A stretch of 12,235 nt of DNA. Source: Bradyrhizobiaceae bacterium. GTDB taxonomy: Bacteria > Pseudomonadota > Alphaproteobacteria > Rhizobiales > Xanthobacteraceae. Location of the stretch: positions 1-12,235 of the forward strand of contig JAEULX010000165.1 in the NCBI GenBank assembly GCA_016793685.1. Reading direction: 5' to 3'. The notes below the pieces were generated by a model, which worked only from the letters and a program-made list of their open reading frames with translations, was not told the DNA's origin and did not search any database. Position numbers and translations under genes: made by a program. Below are positions 1 to 6,438 of the stretch, piece after piece. Position 1 is the stretch's first letter, and every line of letters begins with the position of its first letter.

Positions 1-648
1 GGCGGTCCAGGCGGTGTCGGCCGTGATCGCCTGCTCGGCCACGGCGAGGGCGATCAGCGCCGATCCGGTCAGCGTGGTGATCACATGCACCGCGCCCAGG
101 CGCCACGGGCTTAGCGGGATGAGCCGCCGCATGGCCGCAACCGCCGTTTCCGGCTGGGTGACGAAAACCACGCCCTGTGCGAGCACGAATCGCGCGCCGT
201 GGGCCTCCCGCGCCCAGGCGAGGATCGGGTCCCATTCGCGATGCTGACGGGCGACCAGCCGCTCCGGCCCGTCGGCGCGATACAACAGCAGATCGGAGGC
301 GATATATCGCGCGATGTCGGCCGCAACCTCCGCATGCGCCTCCTCGACCGCATCGATGACGGTATTGGCAAGGCGCGTCAGCGGCAGTTTGGCGGGGTCG
401 ATGAACGCGACCTGCGACTGCCATTCCGCCGCGGCGCGTTCGGCGAGCGGCAATGTCGGGAAGGCGAGCAGGCGGCGCGCCGGGGTCCGCACCGGCTTGC
501 CGTCCAGTTCGACGGCGAAACCGCCGTCCGCCGCACGCACCGTTGCGTTCGCGTAGAAGCGCCGGCGGCGGGCGCGCATGGTCTCCCGCGCCGCCTCGTT
601 CGGATCGGTGACGGGCTCGCCGAATATGTCCTCGAACAGATTCGTCAT
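1..648 (-). CDS. ATP12-family F1-ATPase assembly chaperone (partial, C-terminus cut)
   Basis: The reading frame is open from an ATG at 648 to the left edge, giving 216 residues. ATP12-family proteins usually have about 240-265, so the last few dozen residues, including the conserved Trp/Asp/Glu-rich tail, lie outside the window. Family marks are the LDGKPVRTPA stretch at residues 48-57, the segment IASDLLLYRADGPERLVARQ at 116-135 followed by REWDP, and HVITTLTGSAL near 188-198. In mitochondria ATP12 binds the F1 alpha subunit during ATP synthase assembly. Alphaproteobacterial homologues are assumed to do the same in the cytoplasm, though this is less tested. A GAGAA stretch a few bases upstream of the ATG is a weak ribosome binding site. 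The gene is divergent from the glycine-rich gene at 879. Family assignment is by recognised motifs. Confidence 0.88.
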   Translation of the reverse strand, partial: MTNLFEDIFGEPVTDPNEAARETMRARRRRFYANATVRAADGGFAVELDGKPVRTPARRLLAFPTLPLAERAAAEWQSQVAFIDPAKLPLTRLANTVIDAVEEAHAEVAADIARYIASDLLLYRADGPERLVARQHREWDPILAWAREAHGARFVLAQGVVFVTQPETAVAAMRRLIPLSPWRLGAVHVITTLTGSALIALAVAEQAITADTAWTA

Positions 649-709
649 CGGTTCTCGCGGCCAAATCGCGCGCCTGTACCGTGGTTTCACGCGAAGCTGC
701 GACGGTAGC

Positions 710-725
710 GCTGAACCAATTCAGC
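710..725. repeat. Perfect 6-bp inverted repeat in the divergent intergenic region
   Basis: GCTGAA (710-715) and TTCAGC (720-725) flank a four-base CCAA loop. It lies 62 bases upstream of the minus-strand ATP12 start and inside the 230-bp region between two divergent genes. It could be an operator or a small RNA hairpin. The left arm also overlaps the possible EcfG -35 element listed separately. No function is shown by the sequence. Confidence 0.4.
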
Positions 726-737
726 ACAATGGACGTT
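712..737 (+). promoter_or_regulatory. Possible EcfG (general stress) promoter upstream of the glycine-rich gene
   Basis: TGAAC at 712-716 and CGTT at 734-737 are separated by 17 bases. This differs by one base from the EcfG consensus GGAAC-N16/17-CGTT used for the alphaproteobacterial general stress response. Transcription from it would leave a leader of roughly 130 bases containing the 774-802 inverted repeats. Short degenerate motifs of this kind occur by chance, so this is a weak call. Confidence 0.22.
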
Positions 738-773
738 CTTGACCAAGCCTGGAGGAATCTTTGCCAGCCGTCT

Positions 774-802
774 GCCGCTCGGTTGAGCGGCTAGCCTGGC
801 TA
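774..802. repeat. Two adjacent short hairpins upstream of the glycine-rich gene
   Basis: GCCGCTC (774-780) pairs perfectly with GAGCGGC (785-791) around a GGTT tetraloop. It is followed immediately by TAGCC-T-GGCTA (792-802), a perfect odd-length palindrome. Neither is followed by a T run, so an ordinary intrinsic terminator is not indicated. They would lie in the 5' leader of the glycine-rich gene if its promoter is upstream. Confidence 0.45.
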
Positions 803-878
803 GATCGCTGCGGGCGGCACCTGATTCGTCTGACGTCCCCCAAGGGTCATTCGGACGCAAAAGACATAGGAGCACGTG

Positions 879-1226
879 ATGAAGATAATGGGTACGGCGT
901 TATTGGCGAGTGCGGCGGCTGGCCTGATCGCCCTCACGCTGACCGCGACTCCGTCCGACGCCCGCGGTGGATGGCGAGGCGGCGGCTGGCGCGGCGGCGG
1001 CGTAGGCTGGCGCGGCGGCGGTGTCGGCTGGCGCGGCGGGTGGGCTCGTCCCGGTTGGCGCGGCGGCTGGCGCGGTTGGGGCCCGGGCGTTGCGCTCGGC
1101 GCGGCCGCAGTCGGCGCCGGCGTGGGCTACGGATATTACGGCTACCCGGGCTATTACGGGGGCTATTCCGGCTGCTGGCGCCAGGTCTGGTGGCGCGGCG
1201 CATGGCGGCTGGTCAACGTCTGTTGA
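879..1226 (+). CDS. Small exported glycine-rich protein
   Basis: The predicted protein has 115 residues. The N-terminus is a signal peptide: a Lys at position 2, a hydrophobic stretch at about residues 5-22, and a likely cleavage site after SDA at 26-28. The mature part is a Gly/Trp/Arg-rich repeat (WRGGG units, residues 30-70), an Ala/Gly stretch, a Tyr/Gly-rich stretch (GYYGYPGYYGGY, 85-96), and a short C-terminal segment with Cys at 99 and 115. Small proteins of this build are common in Hyphomicrobiales and have no firm function. A cell-envelope or periplasmic location is inferred. I chose the ATG at 879 because AGGAG at 868-872 sits six bases upstream. A GTG at 876 is in frame but too close to that site. 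The protein is a poor target for homology because of its low complexity. Confidence 0.72.
   Translation: MKIMGTALLASAAAGLIALTLTATPSDARGGWRGGGWRGGGVGWRGGGVGWRGGWARPGWRGGWRGWGPGVALGAAAVGAGVGYGYYGYPGYYGGYSGCWRQVWWRGAWRLVNVC
984..1039 (+). repeat. 21-bp tandem repeats within the glycine-rich gene
   Basis: The 14-base core GGCTGGCGCGGCGG occurs exactly at 984-997, 1005-1018 and 1026-1039, a period of 21 bp (seven codons, GWRGGGV). A degenerate fourth copy follows near 1054-1078. The period keeps the reading frame, so copy number can change without breaking the gene. Confidence 0.8.
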
Positions 1227-1241
1227 TCTGACCGTCGTGGA

Positions 1242-1292
1242 CCGCGGCGACGAGCTTGCTTTCGGCGTACGCAACAGGCTCGTTCGCCGCGG
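1242..1292 (+). terminator. Long imperfect hairpin after the glycine-rich gene
   Basis: The left arm CCGCGGCGACGAGC (1242-1255) pairs with GCTCGTTCGCCGCGG (1278-1292) with one bulged base. TTGC (1256-1259) also pairs with GCAA (1271-1274), leaving an 11-base loop. It starts 16 bases after the stop codon at 1224-1226, which suits a transcription terminator or a 3'-end protecting stem. There is no T run after it, so Rho-independent termination in the classic form is not certain. Confidence 0.5.
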
Positions 1293-1461
1293 AGAAATCG
1301 AGCTATGAAGGTCCGGCGAGGAAGAGAATCGTTCCGCCCGGCACGCTCGGCGCGGAACGGATCCCCGCAGCGCACAACAACTCATTGCACCGCAACGATA
1401 TTTTTAATTGATTTTGTGTGGCTAACGGTCGCGGCGATGACCAAAAATTGTCCAGATTGGG

Positions 1462-1490
1462 CTGTCATGAGGCGCTGACGTAACTATCAT
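1462..1490 (+). promoter_or_regulatory. Candidate sigma-70-type promoter of the kor operon
   Basis: CTGTCA at 1462-1467 (four of six matches to TTGACA) and TATCAT at 1485-1490 (five of six matches to TATAAT) are separated by exactly 17 bases. Initiation would fall near 1497. That gives a leader of about 48 bases if translation starts at 1545, or an essentially leaderless message if it starts at 1500. Prediction only. Confidence 0.4.
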
Positions 1491-1508
1491 AAATCCCACA
1501 TGAATCGT

Positions 1509-1542
1509 TACGCCTGCGCGCTGGCGCGGACGTATAGGCGTA
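1509..1542 (+). promoter_or_regulatory. Leader hairpin that could mask the ribosome binding site of the GltD-like gene
   Basis: TACGCCT (1509-1515) is the exact reverse complement of AGGCGTA (1536-1542). Inside the loop, CGCG (1517-1520) and CGCG (1525-1528) can form a second small stem. The right arm contains AGG at 1536-1538, the only Shine-Dalgarno-like bases ahead of the ATG at 1545. Folding would therefore hide the ribosome binding site. If translation truly begins at 1500, this is coding sequence and the argument fails. Confidence 0.35.
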
Positions 1543-1544
1543 CA

Positions 1545-3347
1545 ATGAAACCAACGAACATCTCGGATCCCGGCTATTTCCATAAAGTCGTGGATTGTCA
1601 GTGGGCCTGTCCGGCGCACACCCCCGTCCCCGAATACATTCGCCTGATCGCCGCGGGCCGATACAGCGATGCCTACCTGATCAATTGGCGGTCCAATGTG
1701 TTCCCGGGCATTCTCGGCCGCACCTGCGATCGGCCCTGCGAGCCTGCGTGCCGCCGTGGGCGCGTGGAAAGCGAGCCGGTCGCGATCTGCCGGCTGAAGC
1801 GCGTCGCCGCCGATTACAAGGACGACATCAGCGCGCGCCTGCCCCAGCCCGCCAAGCGCCGGAACGGCAAACGGATCGCGTTGGTCGGGGCGGGTCCCGC
1901 CTCGTTGACGGTCGCCCGCGACCTCGCCCCGCTCGGCTACTCCTGCGTCATGTTCGACCAGGACACCCAGGCCGGCGGCATGATGCGCACCCAGATCCCG
2001 AAGTTCCGCCTGCCCAGCGCGGTGATCGACGAGGAGTGCGGCTACATCCTCGGTCTCGGCGTGGAGTTCGTCGGCGGCAAGCGGATCGACAGCCTCACGG
2101 CCCTGCTGGCGGAAGGCTACGACGCGGTGTTCGTCGGCTGCGGCGCGCCGCGCGGGCGCGACCTCGACATCCCCGGCCGCAAGGAGGCTGCCCAAAACAT
2201 TCACATCGGCATCGATTGGCTTGCCAGCGTCTCCTTCGGCCACATCAGCACGATCGGCAAGCGCGTGATCGTGCTCGGGGGCGGCAATACCGCCATGGAC
2301 TGCTGCCGCTCCTCGCGCCGCCTCGGCGGCGAAGACGTGAAGGTCGTGGTCCGCTCCGGCTTCGAGGAGATGAAGGCCTCGGCATGGGAGAAGGAAGACG
2401 CGATGCACGAGGGCATCCCGATCTTCAACTATCTCGTGCCGAAGGAATTCACCCACGCGAACGGCCGCCTGACCGGCGTGGTGTTCGAACAGGTGACGGC
2501 CCAATACGACGCGCAAGGCCGGCGACGCCTCGCACCATCCGGCGCGCCGGACCAGCACTTCCCCTGCGACGACGTCCTGATCGCGGTCGGCCAGGAGAAT
2601 GCATTCCCCTGGATCGAGCGCGACATCGGCATCGCATTCGACGGCGCCGGCATGCCGAAGGTCGATCCCGCCACCATGGGTTCGACGCACCCCAAAGTCT
2701 TCTTTGGCGGCGACGCCGCGTTCGGCCCGAAAAACATCATCTGGGCGGTCGCGCACGGCCACGAGGCGGCCGTGTCGATCGACAAGCTGTGCAACGGCGA
2801 GGACGTGCACGATCGGCCGGCGCCGGCGGTCAGCGTGATCAGCCAGAAAATGGGCATCCACGAATGGAGCTACGACAACGAAATCGCGCTCGACCGGCGC
2901 TATCGCGTGCCGTTGCGCGACAAGGTCGTGGCGCTTGCCGACATCAAGGCCGAGGTCGAGCTCGGATATGACGGCGCGCTCGCCCTCGCCGAAGCCGGCC
3001 GTTGCCTGAACTGCGACGTGCAGACGGTGTTTACGACATCGCTCTGCATCGAGTGCGACGCCTGCGTCGATATCTGTCCGATGGACTGCATCACCTTCAC
3101 GGCCAACGGCGACGAAAAGGAACTGCGGGGGCGATTGAAGGCGCCCGCCGCCAACCTCACCCAAGACCTCTATGTCTCGGACGCCCTCAAGACCGGCCGC
3201 ATCATGGCGAAAGACGAAGACGTCTGCCTGCACTGCGGCCTGTGCGCCGAACGCTGTCCGACCGGCGCCTGGGACATGAGGAAGTATCTGATCGAAACGA
3301 CCCATGCGGGACGGCCATGCCCACAACCAGCCCAATCAGCAGCGTAA
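1545..3347 (+). CDS. GltD-like FAD/NAD(P)H oxidoreductase with C-terminal 2[4Fe-4S] ferredoxin domain (Kor electron-transfer subunit)
   Basis: The protein has 600 residues from the ATG at 1545. An in-frame ATG at 1500 would add 15 Arg-rich residues. I prefer 1545 because the homology-like sequence begins there (SDPGYFHKVVDCQWACPAH) and because of the promoter position. Domains in order: an N-terminal GltD/DPD-type iron-sulfur helical domain (Cys18, 22, 61, 65, 69, 82); an FAD Rossmann fold with GAGPAS at 115-120; an NAD(P)H fold with VLGGGNTAMD at 243-252; an FAD-closing GGDAAFGP at 388-395; RCLNC at 486-490; and two CxxCxxCxxxCP ferredoxin motifs at 501-512 and 561-572. It should move electrons between KorAB and NAD(P)H. 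In GltD the same two-domain fold oxidises NADPH for glutamate synthase, but no large glutamate synthase subunit is here. The stop overlaps korA by 31 bases, so the two are probably translated together. The cofactor (NADH or NADPH) and the direction are inferred. Confidence 0.85.
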   Translation: MKPTNISDPGYFHKVVDCQWACPAHTPVPEYIRLIAAGRYSDAYLINWRSNVFPGILGRTCDRPCEPACRRGRVESEPVAICRLKRVAADYKDDISARLPQPAKRRNGKRIALVGAGPASLTVARDLAPLGYSCVMFDQDTQAGGMMRTQIPKFRLPSAVIDEECGYILGLGVEFVGGKRIDSLTALLAEGYDAVFVGCGAPRGRDLDIPGRKEAAQNIHIGIDWLASVSFGHISTIGKRVIVLGGGNTAMDCCRSSRRLGGEDVKVVVRSGFEEMKASAWEKEDAMHEGIPIFNYLVPKEFTHANGRLTGVVFEQVTAQYDAQGRRRLAPSGAPDQHFPCDDVLIAVGQENAFPWIERDIGIAFDGAGMPKVDPATMGSTHPKVFFGGDAAFGPKNIIWAVAHGHEAAVSIDKLCNGEDVHDRPAPAVSVISQKMGIHEWSYDNEIALDRRYRVPLRDKVVALADIKAEVELGYDGALALAEAGRCLNCDVQTVFTTSLCIECDACVDICPMDCITFTANGDEKELRGRLKAPAANLTQDLYVSDALKTGRIMAKDEDVCLHCGLCAERCPTGAWDMRKYLIETTHAGRPCPQPAQSAA

Positions 3348-5164
3348 ACAATTTCGTCGTCCGCTTCGCCAATGTGAACGGCTCGGGCTCGGCGAGCGCC
3401 AACGAGATGTTCGCGCGCGCGGTGCTGCGCATGGGCGTGCCGATCGCTGCGCGCAACATTTTCCCTTCGAACATTCAGGGCCTGCCCACCTGGTACGAGG
3501 TGCGCATCTCGCAGGCCGGCTACCTCGGGACGCGCGGCGGCGTCGACCTCATGGTGGCGATGAACCCGCAGACCTGGGACAGGGATATCGCCGCAATCGA
3601 ACCCGGCGGCTACCTCCTGTACGATTCGACGAGGCCGGTGCCGGCGAGCCGCTTCCGCAACGACATCACCGTCGTCGGCATTCCGCTCACCGCGATGTGC
3701 AACCGCGAATACAGCGAACCGCGCGCGCGCCAGCTGTTCAAGAACATGGTCTATCTCGGGGCGCTGACCGCGCTCATCGGTCTCGACGTAACGGCCATCG
3801 ACGCGCTGATCAGCGAGCAGTTTCGCGGCAAGGAGAAGCTGATCGAACCGAACACCCACGCGGTGCGCCTCGGCCGCGACTGGACGCTGGCGAACGTGCC
3901 CTGCCCGCTCGGGGTGCGCCTCGAGCCCGCAAACGCGGTCGGCGACCGCATCTTCGTCGATGGCAATTCCGCCGCGGGGCTGGGCGCAGTCTATGGCGGC
4001 GCCACCGTCTGCGCCTGGTATCCGCTGACGCCGTCCACGTCGCTGGCCGAAGCCTTCAGCCGCTACTGCAAGCGCTTCCGCGTCGATCCGGCGACGGGCA
4101 AGAACAAGTACGCCGTCATCCAGGCCGAGGACGAGCTTGCCTCGATCGGCATTGTCATCGGCGCCGCCTGGAACGGCGCGCGCGCCTTCACCGCCACCTC
4201 CGGGCCCGGCATTTCGCTGATGCAGGAGTTTTTCGGGCTCGCCTACTTCGCCGAGATTCCGGCGGTGATCTTCGATGTGCAGCGCGGCGGCCCATCGACC
4301 GGCATGCCGACGCGCACCCAGCAATCGGACCTGCTCTCCTGCGCCTACGCCTCGCACGGCGACACCAAGAACGTGCTTTTGTTTCCGTCCGACCCGAGCG
4401 AGACGTTCGAGCTGAGCGCGCAAGCCTTCGACCTCGCCGACCGCCTGCAGGCGCCGATCTTCGTCATGCTCGACCTCGACCTCGGCATGAACCGGCAGCT
4501 CTGCAAACCATTCGCCTGGGACGACGCGCGCAGCTACGACCGCGGCAAGGTGGCGACGGCCGCCGATATCGACGCCGGCAAGCCGTTCATGCGCTACGAC
4601 GACGTCGACGGCGACGGAATTCCGGTCCGCTCCTATCCGGGCACCCATCCGACCATGGGCTCGTTCATGACCCGCGGCAGCTCCAAGGACCGCAATGCGC
4701 GGTACACGGAAGACGGGGCGCAATACGTGGAGAACATGGAGCGGCTGCGCCGGAAGTTCGAAACCGCGAAGAACCTGGTTCCGCGCCCGATCCGCGCCAA
4801 CTGCGGCGCCCCGACGCGATGCGGCGTGATGTATTTCGGCTCGACCACCCCCGCGATGGACGAGGCCATTACGCTCCTCGAAGCGGGCGGCCACCGGCTC
4901 GACCGCCTGCGCATTCGCGCCTTCCCGTTCCATCAGGACGTGCTCGACTTCGTCGCCGAGCACGACATTGTTTTCGTCGTCGAGCAGAACCGCGACGCCC
5001 AACTGCGCACCTTGCTGCTGGCGGAAGAGAGCCTCGATCCGGCGCGGCTGGTCTCCATCTTGCATTATGACGGCATGCCGATTACTGCGCGCTTTATCGT
5101 GGGCGCTATCGGGAGCCGGCTCGACGCGCGCAAAGTCACGCCGTTGCGGAAACTGGGGGCATGA
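3317..5164 (+). CDS. korA: 2-oxoacid:acceptor oxidoreductase, fused gamma-alpha subunit (KorA)
   Basis: The protein has 615 residues. Residues 13 to about 185 form the gamma domain (GSGSASANEMFARA near 22-35 and YLGTRGGVDLMV at 69-80). About 210-430 form the alpha pyrimidine-binding domain. It carries the diagnostic YPLTPST at 235-241, AEDELASIG at 270-278, SGPGISLMQEFF at 295-306 and QRGGPSTGMPTRTQQSDL at 322-339. The remainder is the C-terminal alpha domain. With KorB it converts a 2-oxoacid plus CoA to acyl-CoA and CO2, passing two electrons to iron-sulfur clusters. The gamma-alpha fusion with a separate beta is the layout of two-subunit 2-oxoglutarate oxidoreductases, so 2-oxoglutarate is the likely substrate, but pyruvate cannot be excluded. 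The start at 3317 follows GGGA at 3308-3311 and lies inside the preceding gene. The frame is open further upstream, but only as out-of-frame sequence of that gene. The stop overlaps an ATG at 5161. Confidence 0.9.
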   Translation: MPTTSPISSVNNFVVRFANVNGSGSASANEMFARAVLRMGVPIAARNIFPSNIQGLPTWYEVRISQAGYLGTRGGVDLMVAMNPQTWDRDIAAIEPGGYLLYDSTRPVPASRFRNDITVVGIPLTAMCNREYSEPRARQLFKNMVYLGALTALIGLDVTAIDALISEQFRGKEKLIEPNTHAVRLGRDWTLANVPCPLGVRLEPANAVGDRIFVDGNSAAGLGAVYGGATVCAWYPLTPSTSLAEAFSRYCKRFRVDPATGKNKYAVIQAEDELASIGIVIGAAWNGARAFTATSGPGISLMQEFFGLAYFAEIPAVIFDVQRGGPSTGMPTRTQQSDLLSCAYASHGDTKNVLLFPSDPSETFELSAQAFDLADRLQAPIFVMLDLDLGMNRQLCKPFAWDDARSYDRGKVATAADIDAGKPFMRYDDVDGDGIPVRSYPGTHPTMGSFMTRGSSKDRNARYTEDGAQYVENMERLRRKFETAKNLVPRPIRANCGAPTRCGVMYFGSTTPAMDEAITLLEAGGHRLDRLRIRAFPFHQDVLDFVAEHDIVFVVEQNRDAQLRTLLLAEESLDPARLVSILHYDGMPITARFIVGAIGSRLDARKVTPLRKLGA

Positions 5165-5325
5165 TGAAAGCGGGCGTCTCGGCGAATTCCGTTCCGGCCG
5201 GATCGGAAATCGCGCAAGCTTTTCTCGAACCGCGGCGTGTGATGCGGCGCTCAGATTCCCGCTCCAGCGGAAAACGCGCCGACACGCCCTCCCGTGGCGA
5301 GCCCTGCAATGCGCTGGATTGCTGA
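5161..5325 (+). CDS. Possible 54-residue ORF linking korA to the acyltransferase gene
   Basis: An ATG at 5161 overlaps the korA stop (ATGA). The frame runs 54 codons to a TGA at 5323-5325, which overlaps the acyltransferase ATG at 5325 (TGATG). Such double overlap is what translational coupling would produce. Against it, the product is a Ser/Arg-rich sequence with no domain, membrane segment or signal that I recognise. The DNA also contains a 32-base palindrome (5182-5213), and there is no clear Shine-Dalgarno site of its own. It may be a coupling ORF that carries ribosomes across the hairpin, or simply non-coding DNA. I do not recognise it. Confidence 0.25.
   Translation: MMKAGVSANSVPAGSEIAQAFLEPRRVMRRSDSRSSGKRADTPSRGEPCNALDC
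5182..5213 (+). terminator. 32-base near-perfect palindrome after korA (attenuator or terminator candidate)
   Basis: The symmetric arms are GCGA, TTCCG and TCCGG on the left (5182-5185, 5187-5191, 5193-5197), with CCGGA, CGGAA and TCGC on the right. Only two positions on each side fail to pair (5186/5209 and 5192/5203). It begins 18 bases after the korA stop codon. CTTTTCTC follows at 5219-5226, about six bases past the stem. The structure could weaken transcription into the acyltransferase and korB, protect the korA message end, or bind a dimeric protein. The T tract is short, so full termination is uncertain. Confidence 0.42.
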
Positions 5326-6380
5326 TGCGGACGATCCTTGCGGTTCAAATCCTCCGTGCGGTCGCCGCCGGCGCCGTGGTGGTCACACACGCGCAGCACT
5401 GGCTTTCCTGGAAGACCGGCATGGCGGACGCGATGCCCGTGCTGCATTTCCTCGGCGCCTTCGCGGTTTGCCTGTTCTTCGTCATTTCAGGCTTCATCAT
5501 GGTCTACACCTCGGAGCCGATGTTCGGCCGCCCGGAGGGACCAAAGAATTTCTTCCTGCTCCGGCTGGTTCGCATCGTCCCGTTCTATTGGATCGTGACG
5601 GCGGCCTATATCGCCGGGTCTCTGGCGTTTCCACAGTTCGGCAGGAGCTACGGCCTCGACTTCATCGCGGCGTCATTCTTGTTCATCCCCATGCTCAACG
5701 CCGATGGGGATGTCTTGCCGATCGTCGGCCACGGGTGGACGCTCAACTACGAAATGCAGTTTTACGCGCTGTTTGCGCTGGCGCTGCTCGCCCCGCGCAG
5801 GATTGCCGTGGCCTCGGTAACGGTGGCGCTCGTCGCCATGGTCGTCGCCGGCCAGCAGCTTTCGCCCAAATCGACCGTCCTGGCGTTCTGGACCAGCCCG
5901 GTCATCCTGCAATTCGTCTATGGAATGCTGATCGGCCTCGCCTACCGGGAGGGGTTGCGGGTGCCGAAGCCCTTGGCCGTAGCGCTCGTTGTCGGCGGCT
6001 GCGTGCTGATGTTCGGCATGCGCGCCTACTCGGCCGAAGTCCCCATCCTCGTCACCACGCTGGCGGTGATCCTCATCATGTCGGGCGCGACGTTCGGCGA
6101 CTTCGCACTGGAGGGCCCGGTCTGGCGTCTGTTCGCCCTGATTGGCGACGCGTCATACTCGATCTATCTGCTGCATTCCGCTCCCATTCGCGCAGCGCTG
6201 GCCGTGTCGCAACGGGTGTCCCTCGATTTTGCGAGCGCCCCCTGGCTTTACGTCGTGGGTTCCCTGCTCGGCGCGATCGTGCTGGGCATGGTCGCGTATT
6301 ACGCCTGCGAGCGGCCGGTGACGCGCTATCTCCGCCGCCTGCTGAAGCCGCGGAAGCTTGCGCAGGCGTCGGCAGCCTAG
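5325..6380 (+). CDS. Membrane acyltransferase, acyltransferase-3 / ExoZ-like family
   Basis: The 351-residue protein is almost entirely membrane-spanning, with roughly ten hydrophobic segments. Family motifs: ILRAVAAGAVVVTHAQH at 9-25, with His22 the expected catalytic His; FFVISGFIMVY at 51-61; FYWIVTAAYI at 87-96; HGWTLNYEMQFYALF at 136-150; GDASYSIYLLH at 274-284; and CERPV near 328-332. Family members move acyl groups, often acetyl, onto exported sugars, polysaccharides or lipids. The actual acceptor here cannot be read from sequence. The start at 5325 gives the normal family N-terminus, although the frame is open further upstream. It has no clear ribosome binding site, so it may depend on coupling to the short ORF ending at 5325. 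It lies between korA and korB with no obvious metabolic link to either, which suggests insertion into the operon. Confidence 0.85.
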   Translation: MRTILAVQILRAVAAGAVVVTHAQHWLSWKTGMADAMPVLHFLGAFAVCLFFVISGFIMVYTSEPMFGRPEGPKNFFLLRLVRIVPFYWIVTAAYIAGSLAFPQFGRSYGLDFIAASFLFIPMLNADGDVLPIVGHGWTLNYEMQFYALFALALLAPRRIAVASVTVALVAMVVAGQQLSPKSTVLAFWTSPVILQFVYGMLIGLAYREGLRVPKPLAVALVVGGCVLMFGMRAYSAEVPILVTTLAVILIMSGATFGDFALEGPVWRLFALIGDASYSIYLLHSAPIRAALAVSQRVSLDFASAPWLYVVGSLLGAIVLGMVAYYACERPVTRYLRRLLKPRKLAQASAA

Positions 6381-6438
6381 TGGATCGGGTGGCGCGGTTT
6401 ACAAGGGGCCGCCGCAGGGATCGAAACGAGAGGACGGC

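Larger units (their letters stand above)
1227..1544. other. Non-coding gap between the glycine-rich gene and the kor operon
   Basis: No convincing gene lies here. The gap holds the hairpin at 1242-1292 and a second stem at 1330-1337/1352-1359 (CGTTCCGC/GCGGAACG). It also has an AT-rich stretch at about 1396-1418, an 11-base inverted repeat TTGC-ACC-GCAA at 1385-1395, the candidate promoter at 1462-1490, and the leader hairpin at 1509-1542. The AT-rich stretch includes a single TTGAT at 1408-1412, but I see no matching ATCAA half, so no FNR/FixK box is called. Confidence 0.6.

Noticed and set aside
687..875. Small minus-strand ORF (62 codons) upstream of the ATP12-family gene
   Set aside because: No ribosome binding site or recognisable domain was seen, and it covers the region of inverted repeats. 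It is treated as non-coding.
984..1080. CRISPR-like direct repeats
   Set aside because: The 21-bp period is in frame and encodes the GWRGGGV protein repeat. There are no distinct spacers.
1408..1412. FNR/FixK-type anaerobox near the kor promoter
   Set aside because: Only one TTGAT half-site is present. The matching ATCAA at the right spacing is absent.
3002..3316. N-terminal extension of korA by 105 codons
   Set aside because: The frame is open, but it lies within the iron-sulfur coding part of the preceding gene in another frame, and the extra residues look like Arg-rich shadow sequence. The KorA family N-terminus starts just after the ATG at 3317.
1422..3335. Long minus-strand open frame (637 codons) opposite the GltD-like gene
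   Set aside because: It is a shadow of a high-GC gene. The plus-strand frame has full domain motifs, while the minus-strand product is a His/Val/Ala/Arg-rich sequence with no recognisable domain.
3170..5065. Long minus-strand open frame (631 codons) opposite korA
   Set aside because: This has the same cause. Codon bias in korA keeps the antisense frame free of stops, and the product has no domain.
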